Positions 25,594 through 35,800 of a stretch of DNA of 64,000 nt are shown one piece after another (the stretch's first letter is position 1; every line of letters starts with the position of its first letter). The notes beneath the pieces are model-generated. The model was given only the letters and a program-made list of their open reading frames with translations. It was not told where the DNA came from and made no database searches. The stretch is from NCBI RefSeq assembly GCF_007176755.1, contig NZ_BJTV01000007.1, forward strand, positions 124,001-188,000, in the 5' to 3' direction. The DNA comes from Streptomyces sp. 1-11 (GTDB lineage Bacteria > Actinomycetota > Actinomycetes > Streptomycetales > Streptomycetaceae). The translations under genes were made by a program, and so were the position numbers.

Positions 25594-26577
25594 ATGCAGG
25601 AGCACCACATGGGCGGAATATTCTCCTTGATCGGCGATACGCCGCTTGTCGAGCTTCGGAGAATCCTTCCGGAATTCCGGGGCACGGTGTACGCCAAGCT
25701 GGAGAAATTCAATCCAGGTGGCAGTATCAAGGACCGGACGGCGTTGAGCATGCTGACCGAAAAGATCAACAACGGTGAGCTCCGGCCGAAGAAGTCCGTC
25801 GTGGTCGAGTCCAGCTCCGGAAATCTGGCGATCGGCATCGCGCAGATCTGCCGTTATTACGGCATCGAATTCATCTGCGTCGTGGATGCCAAGACGACCG
25901 CACAGAACATCGCCATCCTGCGTGCCTTCGGCGCGACGATCGAGCGCGTCACCGAGCCCGATCCCGAGACCGGGGAGTATCTGGTCGCCCGGCTCGGCCG
26001 TGTCCGTGAGATCGTCGAGACGACTCCACACGCCTACTGGCCGAATCAGTACTCGAACCCGTTGAACCCGTTGGCCCTGGAATCCATGTGGGACGAGATA
26101 GCCGACGCCCTGGACGGGAAGGTCGACTACCTCTTCTGCGCCGTCAGTTCCTGCGGGACGCTGCGGGGCTGCGTCGACCGTATCCGGCAGCGGGGGATGT
26201 CCACCGAGGTCGTCGCCGTGGACGCGGTCGGGAGCGTGATCTTCGGGAACCACAGGGCGGCCACTCGCCTCATTCCCGGGCACGGTTCGTCGGTGCGGTC
26301 GCCGCTGCTCGACGAGAACCAGGTCGACACGGTGGTTCATGTCTCGGATCTCGAGTGCACCGTGGCATGCCGGCAGCTCGCGGCCCGCGAGTCGGTACTG
26401 GTGGGCGGGTCGTCCGGAGCGACGATCGCCGCGCTCAAAAGGCTGGCCGGCGAAATCCGGCCAGAGGCGAAGTGCGTCGTCGTTTTCCCCGACGGCGGGG
26501 AGCGCTACCTCGACACCATCTACTCGGACGAATGGGTGGTCAAGAACTTCGGCGAGGTGACCCACCTCTGGAAGTGA
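25594..26577 (+). CDS. SbnA-like PLP synthase (2,3-diaminopropionate pathway)
   Basis: A 327-aa fold-type II PLP enzyme. The start is ATG 25594 with GGAAGG 6-7 nt upstream. Lys in NPGGSIKDRTA (about 44) is the Schiff-base residue, SSSGNLAIGI (about 74) binds the substrate carboxylate, and GGSSGATIAAL binds phosphate. The pattern CVVDAKTT, YWPNQYSNPLN, VAVDAVGSVIFG and PDGGERYLDTIYSDEW follows staphylococcal SbnA rather than cysteine synthase. SbnA joins O-phosphoserine and glutamate to N-(2-amino-2-carboxyethyl)-glutamate, which SbnB then oxidises to L-2,3-diaminopropionate. No SbnB-like gene is in the window; it may lie further right. It likely supplies Dap for the NRPS. Confidence 0.85.
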   Translation: MQEHHMGGIFSLIGDTPLVELRRILPEFRGTVYAKLEKFNPGGSIKDRTALSMLTEKINNGELRPKKSVVVESSSGNLAIGIAQICRYYGIEFICVVDAKTTAQNIAILRAFGATIERVTEPDPETGEYLVARLGRVREIVETTPHAYWPNQYSNPLNPLALESMWDEIADALDGKVDYLFCAVSSCGTLRGCVDRIRQRGMSTEVVAVDAVGSVIFGNHRAATRLIPGHGSSVRSPLLDENQVDTVVHVSDLECTVACRQLAARESVLVGGSSGATIAALKRLAGEIRPEAKCVVVFPDGGERYLDTIYSDEWVVKNFGEVTHLWK

Positions 26578-26619
26578 CGGGCGCCCGACGGCGAGTTCAG
26601 GTCACGGGCGGGCGCCCGT
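26577..26619. terminator. inverted repeat between convergent genes
   Basis: ACGGGCGCCC (26577-26586) pairs with GGGCGCCCGT (26610-26619) across 23 nt, between the sbnA-like gene and the convergent A-PCP gene. Confidence 0.45.
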
Positions 26620-26624
26620 CCCGC

Positions 26625-28808
26625 TCACCCGAGACGGGCCCGCAGCGGCGCCAGTTCCTCCAGTTCGGCCAACTCACCGACCGTGGGGCTCAGATAGAGC
26701 ATCCGGGCGGGTATCTCGATGCCGTACTCGTTCTGCAGCCGGGCCAGCAGATCGGCGGCGATCAGCGAATGGCCCCCGAGTTCGAAGAAATCGTCGTCGA
26801 TGCCGATCTTCTCGATGTTCAGGGTTTCCGACCACAACCGGCACAGGAGCCGTTCCACGGGCAGGCGTGGCGCCACATAGTCGTTGGGGACGCTGCGCGC
26901 GGACGTCCGGGCCTGGGGCAGGGCGTCCCTGGCCACCTTGCCGTTGAGGGTCAAGGGCAGCTCGGCGAGCGTCACGATCCTCGCGGGCACGAGGTATTCG
27001 GGCAGCCGGTCCCGCAGCCACCCTCGCAGATCTCCCGGCGGCGGCGCGTCGGACGAGGAACGCACCGGCACCACATAGCCCACCAGTTGCTTGCCGGAGC
27101 CGCTGCCCGGCTCGTCGACCACCGCGGCGCTCCGGATCTCGGGATGCGCGGCGAGCACCGTCGCGATCTCGTCCGGTTCGACGCGGTAGCCGTTGATCTT
27201 CACCTGGCTGTCGGCCCGTCCGCAGAAGTCCAGCATTCCGTCGGACCGCCAGCGCACCAGGTCCCCGGTGCGGTAGAGGCGGGCCCCTGGTGACGCTCCG
27301 TCAGGATCCGGCACGAACCGGTCGGCGGTGGCCGCCGGCCGGCCCAGGTAGCCAAGGGCCAGACCGGCGCCGGCCGCGTGCAGTTCGCCCACCACTCCGG
27401 GCGGCACCGTCTTGCCCTCGGCGTCGAGCACCTTCACCCGCGTACCGCTGATGGGCCGGCCGATGGGCACCGGGCCCGGGGGCGGCGGCTCGCGGAAGGT
27501 CGCACAGGCCGTGAAGGTCGTGTTCTCGGTCGGGCCGTAGCCGTTGGTGAACGACATCCCGGGATGAGCGGCCAGCAGTCGGGCCACCGCCTGGGGACTG
27601 ACCACGTCACCACCGGCGAACAGGTGGCGCACGCCGCCCAGCCGGCCGAGCTGGTGGTCCACCATCTGGTGGAAGAGACCGGCGGTCAGCCACAGGTGCG
27701 TGACCCCCGCCGTCCGGATGACCTCGCCCATCCGGTCCACGTCCACACGGCCCGGAGGCAGCAGCACGACGCGGCCCCCGTTGCACAGCGGCGCCCAGAT
27801 CTCCAGGACGGAGGCGTCGAAGGAGACCGGCGAGACCTGGAGGAACACGTCCGTGGGACCGAACACCGTCCAGTCGGGGGAGCTGACCAGCCGTGACACG
27901 GCGGCGTGCGGGACGCAGACGCCCTTCGGCTCGCCCGTGGAGCCGCTCGTGTAACTCACGTACGCGAGATGGCCCGGCGTCAGCCCGGCCGGCAGCGGGC
28001 CGGGACCGGCGCCCCGCACCTCCGCCGACGTGTCGACGGGCACGACGGTGAGGCCGCCCGGTATCCGGCCGGCGAATTCCCCGGGCGCCAGCACCACCTC
28101 GACCGAGGCGTCGCCCAGCAGCGCCGCCAAGCGGGCGTCCGGCCATTCGGGGGCCAGCGCGAGATAGGCCGCACCGGCCTTGAGCACGGCGAGGAGCGAG
28201 ATGATCGTCTCCGGGGAGCGTTCTCCCAGCACACCGACGACGTGACCGGGACCGGCGCCCGCGTGGGCGAGCCGCGCGGCGAGCTGATCGGCCCGGTCCA
28301 CGAGTTGCCCGTAGGTGATCTCCTCCGCCCCGGTGCCGACCGCGGGGGCGTCGGGCGTCCGGCGGGCCCGCTCGTCCACCAGATCATGGACGCAGCGAGC
28401 CGGAGCCGGCGCCGTGCCGCTGCCCTCGAAGGCCGCCACGAGCGCCCGGTCGGTGTCCGAGGCCAGCTCCAGCACCGAGATCCGGCGGGACGGCTCGTGC
28501 AGGCCGTCCGCCAACGCCCGGCAGACCTGGCCGGCGATGCGCCCGAGGTCGTCGCCGGCCTCGCTGCCGAGCGCCGTGCCGCTGTCCGTCGCCGTCAGCT
28601 CCATGCCGTCCACCCGCACCGTGAAACGCTCGCCCACCAGGGCGTGGACGCGGGCCGACAGCTCGGCGAATGTGGGGTCCGCGGTCAGGTCCAGCTCCAT
28701 CGCGACCTGACCGGAGACCTGGATCTTCTCCTGGAGGCTGCGCCGGCTGACGACAGCGACCAGTGCGGCAAGTACGTTCCGGGGGTCCAGTTCGGCGCCC
28801 AGCTCCAT
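26625..28808 (-). CDS. NRPS A-PCP protein with C-domain remnant, valine-like code
   Basis: A protein of about 727 aa from the ATG at 28808; no strong ribosome site is seen and the frame is open further upstream. Residues 1-135 resemble a shortened C-terminal part of a condensation domain (NVLAALVAVVSRRSLQEK) without HHxxxDG. An adenylation domain follows: A3 YTSGSTGEPKG (about 286), FDASVLEIW, NGYGPTENTTF, YRTGDLVRW and LNGKVARDAL. Specificity residues read D-A-L-W-F-G-G-T-F plus Lys, matching the known valine family (DAxWxGGTFK). The PCP site is LGGHSLIAA (Ser about 679). With no active C domain it probably loads valine or a similar residue for other proteins in trans. Confidence 0.85.
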   Translation of the reverse strand: MELGAELDPRNVLAALVAVVSRRSLQEKIQVSGQVAMELDLTADPTFAELSARVHALVGERFTVRVDGMELTATDSGTALGSEAGDDLGRIAGQVCRALADGLHEPSRRISVLELASDTDRALVAAFEGSGTAPAPARCVHDLVDERARRTPDAPAVGTGAEEITYGQLVDRADQLAARLAHAGAGPGHVVGVLGERSPETIISLLAVLKAGAAYLALAPEWPDARLAALLGDASVEVVLAPGEFAGRIPGGLTVVPVDTSAEVRGAGPGPLPAGLTPGHLAYVSYTSGSTGEPKGVCVPHAAVSRLVSSPDWTVFGPTDVFLQVSPVSFDASVLEIWAPLCNGGRVVLLPPGRVDVDRMGEVIRTAGVTHLWLTAGLFHQMVDHQLGRLGGVRHLFAGGDVVSPQAVARLLAAHPGMSFTNGYGPTENTTFTACATFREPPPPGPVPIGRPISGTRVKVLDAEGKTVPPGVVGELHAAGAGLALGYLGRPAATADRFVPDPDGASPGARLYRTGDLVRWRSDGMLDFCGRADSQVKINGYRVEPDEIATVLAAHPEIRSAAVVDEPGSGSGKQLVGYVVPVRSSSDAPPPGDLRGWLRDRLPEYLVPARIVTLAELPLTLNGKVARDALPQARTSARSVPNDYVAPRLPVERLLCRLWSETLNIEKIGIDDDFFELGGHSLIAADLLARLQNEYGIEIPARMLYLSPTVGELAELEELAPLRARLG

Positions 28809-29296
28809 GCGCGTTCGCCCGTCGATGGCGTTGTCACCTTCCTGCGTGAGGGGATTCCCTGCGGCGGACGACGCCCGCGGCCGGTCACCTCGGAGGGGTC
28901 CCAGGCCGACTGGTGCGGGCGCGCTTTCGCAGGACCGGCAGGGCGGCACCCGCGAGGCGTGCTCGTGCCCCGGCGCGTCTGCCGCCGATCCGCAGAAGGA
29001 TGCCGGGGCCGCTGCCCCGGGACCAGTCGGGGAATTCCCTGAACGCACCCCGTCACGCACGCGGGACGGGGCTCTCGGCTCCCCGGTTCCGGACGACAGG
29101 CACGCGCGGCACCGGGGCCGACGTCGAAGGTTCCCCGACTTTCCCCGACGCGCGCGTACCAGCACCCTGATGTGCAGACAGCCGGTGCCGGCACCGCGTA
29201 GGGGGAGCCCGGACTCGTCGTGCCCACGGTGTGCCGCGGTCGCCGGATCACGTGGCGCCGGCCCGGCCGACCGCTTCCTACCACGAGGGATACGGG
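28809..29296. promoter_or_regulatory. divergent NRPS promoter region with ACCAGTCGG motifs
   Basis: A 488-bp gap between two divergent NRPS genes. It holds ACCAGTCGGGGAATTCCCTGA at 29022-29042 (plus) and CCGACTGGT at 28906-28914 (the minus-strand copy of ACCAGTCGG), relatives of the motif seen in other promoters of the cluster. No gene-like frame is seen. Confidence 0.5.
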
Positions 29297-32200
29297 ATGA
29301 CCGACGAGCCGCTGTCCGAAGCCGAGCGGCTGCGACGTGGCCTGCGTGGCCTGTCGCCGGAGCGCCGGGCGCTGCTGAGCCGCAGTCTGAGCCGCCGGCA
29401 CACCGAGCGGGAGCAGGCGTCGCGCATCCCGGTGCGCGCCCCGGGCACCGATCGGTTCGTCTGTTCGCCCGGCCAGGAGCGCCTGCATTTCCAGCACCAG
29501 CTGGATCCGGCCGCCGTCACCTACCTGATGCCCGTCGTGCTGCGGCTCCAGGGAGACGTGAGCCCCGAGGCGCTGCGCTCCGCCCTGGCCGCCATGGTGG
29601 ACCGTCACGAAACGCTGCGCACCGGGTACGAGCTGGACGCCGACCACCGGCCGGCCCAGGTGGTCAGGCCCGCCGGTGAACTCACCGTGGAACTCGCTGT
29701 CGGCGACGCCGGCGCCGAGGAGGCGGCCGAGCGCGCACGGCGACTGGCCTCGCTGCCCTTCGACCTCGCCGCCCCGCCGCTGCTGCGCGCGGGGCTCTGG
29801 CACATCCGCGGCACCGACGAGTGGACCTTCGCGTTCTGCGTGCACCACATCGCGGTCGACGGCTGGTCGCTCGGCGTGCTCGTCGACGAACTCGCCGAGC
29901 TGTACGGGGCCGCCGTCGCGGGAGAACCGGCGCGGCTGCCCGAACTCGACGTGCAGTACGCCGACTTCGCAGTCTGGCAGCGGAACATGCTGGACGGCGG
30001 GACAGCCGCGGCACAACTGGACCACTGGCAGCGTGTACTGACCGGCGCTCCGCCGCTGGAGCTGGCCGGCGACCGGCCGCGGCCGAGCCGTCCCACCTTC
30101 GAGGGCGCCTCGCTGCCGCTGGAGATCGGCCCCGAGCTGACCAGTGCGCTCAGCCGGGTCGCCCAGGAGGAGAACGCCACCCCGTTCATGGTGTTGCTCG
30201 CCGCCTTCACCGTCGTGCTGCACCAGTGGTCCGGACAGTCCGACCTGGTCGTGGGCACGCCTGTCGCCGGCCGGCCCCGCCCCGAACTGGAGCGCCTGGT
30301 GGGCCTGTTCGTCAACACGCTGGCGTTGCGGATCGACCTGGCCGGCGCGGCCTCCTTCCGGGACCTCGTCGGCAGGGTACGCGCGGTGTGCCTGGACGCC
30401 TACGGACATCAGGACGTGCCGTTCGAGCGCGTCGTCCAGCGGATCGGTGTCGGACGGCAGCACGGCCGCCCCGACCTGCCACGGGTGCTGCTCTCGCTGC
30501 GCAACGTCCCGCTGGGCGCCCCGCACCTGCCCGGGCTCAAGGTGTCCATGACGGAACTGCCCCGGGCCGGGACCGACCTGGACATCAGCGTCGAGCTCGC
30601 CCCGGACGCGTCCGGCGGCCTGTCGGGCTGGTTGGTCTACTCCACCGACCTGTTCGTGCGCGGGACCGCCCGGCGGATGGCCGAGAGCCTGACGACCGTC
30701 CTCGCCGCGGGGACGGACGACGCCGACCTGCCGGTGCGCGCGCTGCCGACGCTGCCGCCGGCCGAACGCGACCGCCTGGTCAACGAGATCAGCGGCGCAC
30801 GCACCGGCCCGGTCCCGGCCCGGCCGCTCACCGCCTGCTTCGAGCGGCAGGCGGCGAGGTCCCCCGAGGCGGTGGCGGTGGTGGCCGACGGCCTGCCGGC
30901 GGCCGGCCAGGTGAGCTACCGGGAACTCGACGAACACGCGAACCGGCTCGCCCACTGGCTGATCCGGTCAGGTGTGCGCACCGAGGACCTCGTCGGCGTC
31001 CACCTGCACAGGAGCGTGGACCTGGTGGTGGCGATGCTCGCGGTGTTCAAGGCGGGAGCCGTCTATCTGCCGCTGGACCCGGACCACCCGGCGGGGCGCC
31101 TGGAGCAGGTGGTGCGGGACGCGGCCCCCCGCATCGTCCTGACCTCCACCGGACTGGCCGGCACCGGCACGGCGGCCGGCGGATCCGCGACGGCCGGTGG
31201 ATCCGCGACGGTCGTGGCCCTGGACGCCGGTACGGTCCCGTGGGACGGCCTTCCGTCGAGCCGGCCCGACGTCGAGCTGTTTCCGGACAACGCCGCGTGC
31301 CTGCTGTACACCTCCGGGTCCACGGGCAGGCCCAAGGGCGTGCTGCTCACCCACCACGGCCTGGCCAACCGGATGCGCTGGATGTGCGACTCGTTCGCCT
31401 TCGGCCCGCAGGACGTGGTGCTGCACAAGACGCCCATCAGCTCGGACCCCTCGCTGTGGGAGATGCTCGTACCGCTCTTCACCGGTGGCCGGCTGGTCCT
31501 GGCCCGGCCCGGCCGGCACCTCGATCCCCGCCACGTGGTCGAGACGCTGCGCAGACACCGGGTCACGGCCTGCGACTTCGTCCCCTCGATGCTGCGTTCC
31601 GTGCTTGACGAACCGGGGTTCGCCGAGTCCGCCGGAGACCTGCGGGCCATGGTGTGCGGGGGCGAGGAACTTCCCCCCGCCCTCGCCGAGCGGCTCCTGA
31701 GCCTGGCACCACAGGTGTCTCTCTACAACCTGTACGGCCCGACCGAGGGCTCCTGCGACGCCTCCGTGCACCAGGTGACCCTTCCGGTGCCGGCGTCCGT
31801 GCCGATCGGCCGGCCCCCCGCCGGGGTGGAACTCCACGTACTCGACGCCGACGGACGGCCGCAGCCGGTCGGTGTCCCCGGGGAACTGTTCATCGGGGGC
31901 GTGCAGGCGGCCCGCGGCTACCTGGGCAGGCCGGGGCAGACGGCCGCCGTGTTCGTACCGCACGCCTTCCGGCCGGGACAGCGCCTCTACCGCACCGGTG
32001 ACCGGGTGCGGTGGCGCGACGACGGCACCCTGGAGTTCCTGGGCCGACTGGACCAGCAGCTCAAGATCCACGGTTACCGGGTGGAGCCCGGCGAGGTCGA
32101 GGCCCTGCTGCGTTCGCACCCCGGCGTCGAGGAAGCCGTCGTCCGCGCCTGGCCGCGGACCGGCGGCGAACACCACCTGGCCGGCTATCTGACGGTGCCC

Positions 32201-32725
32201 GACGGGACGCCGGCGCCGGACCGTGACACCCTGCGCCGCTACCTGGCCCGGGCACTGGCGACGCCGATGATCCCGGCGTCCTACGTCGTCCTCGACGAGT
32301 TCCCCCGGCTGACCAACGGCAAGATCGACCGCAACGCGCTGCCCGAACCCGACTGGGGCGGGCCCGCGTCCGGCGCGGAACGCGTGGAGCCCACCGGTGC
32401 CCTGCAGCGGGTGCTCGCCCGGATCTGGGGAGGAGTCCTCGGCCGCGAGGACATCGGTGCCGAGGACGACTTCTTCGAGCTGGGCGGGCATTCGCTGCTC
32501 GCCACCCAGGTCGTGTCCCAGACGCGTGAGCTGTTCCGGATGGATCTCCCCCTCCACTTCTTCGTGGACACCCCCACCGTGGCCGCCTTCGCCGACGCGG
32601 TGAGGGAACGCGGGACCGCCGAGGGCGTCGACGTCGACCGGATCGCCCAACTGGTGCTCCGCGTACAGGAGATGTCGGCCGACCAGGTCGGGTCGCAGTT
32701 GCGGTCCCCGGGAGACGGCTCCTGA
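29297..32725 (+). CDS. NRPS, C-A-PCP module
   Basis: A 1142-aa one-module synthetase. The ATG at 29297 has AGGGA 6 nt upstream. The C domain (about 45-470) carries HHIAVDGWS at about 183 and looks active. The A domain (about 500-1010) has A3 LLYTSGSTGRPKG at about 669, YNLYGPTEGS, YRTGDRVRW and RLTNGKIDRNAL. Specificity residues read D-P-W-D-V-G-L-C-D plus Lys; I know no exact match. The extra acidic residues at the third-last and fourth pocket positions hint at a polar or cationic side chain, for example a diamino acid. The PCP has LGGHSLLAT (Ser about 1064). A gap of 144 bp separates it from the next NRPS gene on the same strand. Confidence 0.9.
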   Translation: MTDEPLSEAERLRRGLRGLSPERRALLSRSLSRRHTEREQASRIPVRAPGTDRFVCSPGQERLHFQHQLDPAAVTYLMPVVLRLQGDVSPEALRSALAAMVDRHETLRTGYELDADHRPAQVVRPAGELTVELAVGDAGAEEAAERARRLASLPFDLAAPPLLRAGLWHIRGTDEWTFAFCVHHIAVDGWSLGVLVDELAELYGAAVAGEPARLPELDVQYADFAVWQRNMLDGGTAAAQLDHWQRVLTGAPPLELAGDRPRPSRPTFEGASLPLEIGPELTSALSRVAQEENATPFMVLLAAFTVVLHQWSGQSDLVVGTPVAGRPRPELERLVGLFVNTLALRIDLAGAASFRDLVGRVRAVCLDAYGHQDVPFERVVQRIGVGRQHGRPDLPRVLLSLRNVPLGAPHLPGLKVSMTELPRAGTDLDISVELAPDASGGLSGWLVYSTDLFVRGTARRMAESLTTVLAAGTDDADLPVRALPTLPPAERDRLVNEISGARTGPVPARPLTACFERQAARSPEAVAVVADGLPAAGQVSYRELDEHANRLAHWLIRSGVRTEDLVGVHLHRSVDLVVAMLAVFKAGAVYLPLDPDHPAGRLEQVVRDAAPRIVLTSTGLAGTGTAAGGSATAGGSATVVALDAGTVPWDGLPSSRPDVELFPDNAACLLYTSGSTGRPKGVLLTHHGLANRMRWMCDSFAFGPQDVVLHKTPISSDPSLWEMLVPLFTGGRLVLARPGRHLDPRHVVETLRRHRVTACDFVPSMLRSVLDEPGFAESAGDLRAMVCGGEELPPALAERLLSLAPQVSLYNLYGPTEGSCDASVHQVTLPVPASVPIGRPPAGVELHVLDADGRPQPVGVPGELFIGGVQAARGYLGRPGQTAAVFVPHAFRPGQRLYRTGDRVRWRDDGTLEFLGRLDQQLKIHGYRVEPGEVEALLRSHPGVEEAVVRAWPRTGGEHHLAGYLTVPDGTPAPDRDTLRRYLARALATPMIPASYVVLDEFPRLTNGKIDRNALPEPDWGGPASGAERVEPTGALQRVLARIWGGVLGREDIGAEDDFFELGGHSLLATQVVSQTRELFRMDLPLHFFVDTPTVAAFADAVRERGTAEGVDVDRIAQLVLRVQEMSADQVGSQLRSPGDGS

Positions 32726-32869
32726 TGTCCCCCGCCGGTACGGCGGGACCGGCCCGGCCACCCGCGGGGCCCGTCGTACCCGGCGTCCCCCCGTGGTCAC
32801 CGCCAACCCGCCCGGACCGCCACCGACCCAGCGCAGCCGCCGCGACGGCGCCCGTACGAGAGGTGCTCC

Positions 32870-35800
32870 ATGAACGCAACGACCGCCTACTGGCGCGAGG
32901 TCCTGCTCGGTGGCGGGGCCGTCACCCTTCCGCGCTGGTCGCGGCAGCCGGCGGGCACCGGCGAGCACGAGTTCACGGTGCCCGTGGACCTGTCCGAGGC
33001 GATGCTGCGGCTCGCCGGGACGCTGGACGCCGACGTCGGCACGGTACTGCTGGCCGCGCACGCCAAGGCCGTCGGCGCGCTCACCGGTGAGCGCGAGATC
33101 CGGGTGGGCTTCGCGGACCGCGAGGGCGCGACACCCCTGCCCTGCCTGGTGGACCTACGGCACACGACCTGGCGGCAGCTCGTCGCTCACGTGGGCGCGC
33201 TCACGGCCGTGATGCCCCGGCACACCGATCTGCCCGCCGAACTCGCCGGTGACGCGCCACCGTTCGAAACGGCGGTCGGGACGGGCGAGCCGACCGCCGC
33301 GTGGCCGGACCACCCGTGCCTGCCGCTGCGGATCGGGCTGGCCCGGCGCGCTGGGCGGACGTGCCTCGTGCTGCGGTGCCGGCAAGAAGTGATCGACGCG
33401 GACTACGCGGCCAGGATCGCCGGTTACCACCTCACCGCGCTGCGGCTGCTGACGGCCGACCCGGACGCCGCGCACACCCTGCGGCCGCTGCTCGGCGAGG
33501 AGGAACTGCGCTTCCAGCTCGACGAGCTCAGCGGGCCCGACCGGGAGCTGCCCGACCGCAGGGTGCACGAGTTGATCGCGGAGGTGGCCCGGTCCCGGCC
33601 CGACGCGGTGGCCGCGGTGTGCGGCACGGAGCGGCTGACCTACCAGGAGCTGGACGACCGTGCCAACCAGGCCGCACACGCGCTGCTGGCCGCCGGTCTC
33701 CAGCCGGAGGACGTCGTCGCCGTCGTCACGGAACGGAACCTGGGCTGGCTGATCGCCCTGCTGGCCATTCTGAAGGCCGGCGGCTGCTACCTGCCCGTCG
33801 AGCCGCAGTTTCCCGCCGAGCGGGTCACCGGCATGCTGCGCAGGGCGGGATGCGGGGTCGCTCTCGTGGACCCGGCGGGCCGCGGGGTCGCGGAGGAGGT
33901 GGCGAAGTCGCTGCCGGGACTCCGGGTGAGATCCGTGGCACAGCTACTGCGCGAAGGGCACCCGGCCTCGGACCCCGGCGTTCCCGTACCGGCCGGCCGG
34001 CTCGCCTACATCTACTTCACCTCCGGCTCGACGGGCGAGCCCAAGGGGGTGATGTGCGAACAGGCGGGCATGCTCAACCACATGCTCGCGAAGGTCGACG
34101 ACCTGGGCGTGCGGTGCGGCACGGTCGTCGCCCAGACCGCACCGCAGTGCTTCGACATCTCCCTGTGGCAGGTGGCCGCACCGCTGCTGGCCGGCGGCAC
34201 GGTGGTGATCGTCCCGCAGCCGGTGCTGCTGGACGTCGAGGAGTTCGTGGCGGAACTGGACCACCGGCGGATCGAGGTGATCCAGCTGGTCCCCTCCTAC
34301 CTGGACGTCCTCCTCACGGAACTGGCCCGGCACCCGAGGGAACTGCCCGCGCTGCGCTGCGTGTCGGCGACCGGTGAGCCCCTGAAGGCCGCCCTGGTGC
34401 GCCGCTGGTTCGAGCGTTTCCCGGACGTGCCGCTGGTCAATGCCTACGGGCTGACCGAGACCTGTGACGACACCAACCACGAGGTGATGGACCGGGCGCC
34501 GGACGGGGCACGCGTGTCGCTGGGCCGGCCGGTGCCCGGCGCCAAGGTGTACGTGGTGGACCGTGACCTGATGCCGGTGCCGCTCGGCGCTCCCGGCGAG
34601 ATCGTCTTCTCCGGCGTCTGCATCAGCCGCGGCTACGTCAACGACCCGGTGCGTACCTGCACCGCGTTCCCGCCCAGTCCGCATCACCGGGGACAGCGCC
34701 TCTACCGCTCGGGCGACTTCGGCAGATGGGCGCCGGACGGCAGGCTGGAGTTCTCCGGCCGCAAGGACGCGCAGGTCAAGATCCGCGGCTTCCGGATCGA
34801 GACGGAGGAGATCGAGGACCGGCTGCTGCGCGTCCCCGAGGTGCGCGAGGCGGCCGTCATCGCCACGGGCGCGGGGGAGCGCGAACAGCGCCTCGCGGCG
34901 TTCCACTCGAGCCCGCCGGCGCTGCCGGTCGCCGCACTGGCGGACGCGCTGTCCCGGCACCTTCCCGAATACATGGTCCCGGCGGACTGGTACTGGCTCG
35001 ACACCCTGCCGCTGACCGGCAACGGCAAGGTGGACCGCAAGGAGCTGGCGCGGATCGCCGACGGGCTGCACCGGACGTCGATCGCCGGCGACGAGCCCAG
35101 GACGCAGGCGGAGCGACGACTGGCCGCGGTCTGGGCCGACGTGCTGGGCGTCCCGCCGGCGCAGGTCGGCCGTACCCAAGACTTCTTCGGCTCCGGGGGC
35201 TCCTCGCTGTCGGCTCTTCGGATGGTGATCGCGCTGGACAGGTCGATCACCCTGGGGGACGTCACCCGCCGGCCCGTACTGGCGGACCTGGCACGGATCC
35301 TCGACGGACAGCAGAGCCGGGCCGGCGGACGCCTGCACCGCCTGACGCCGCCCGGCGGGCCGGCGCGCGGGGTGCTCGTGTGCTTCCCGCACGCGGGCGG
35401 CAACGCGATGAACTACGTACCGCTGGCCAAGGAGCTGGCCGGCTCCGGGTGGGCGGTGCACGGCGTCGAACCGCCCGGCCACGGCCTGGCCGACGGCCCG
35501 CACGCCGAGCCACTGGTGGAGGTGGCGGAGCTGGCCGAGCAGGTGGCGGCCGAGGTGGCCGCGATAGCACCCGGCAGGGTGCTGCTGTGGGGGCACTCCG
35601 CCGGCACGGCCTGCGCCCTGGAGACCGCCCGGTTGCTGCGCCGGCAAGGCCACGAGGTGGAGCGGGTCTTCCTGGGCGCCCAGCTGCCCGGCGAGACCGC
35701 CGACCGGCTGGCGGAGATCGCCGGGATCGGTCAGGTGGGGGACACGGAGATCATCACCCGGCTCGCGCTGGAGAGCGGTGCACACGAGCTGGCCGACGCG

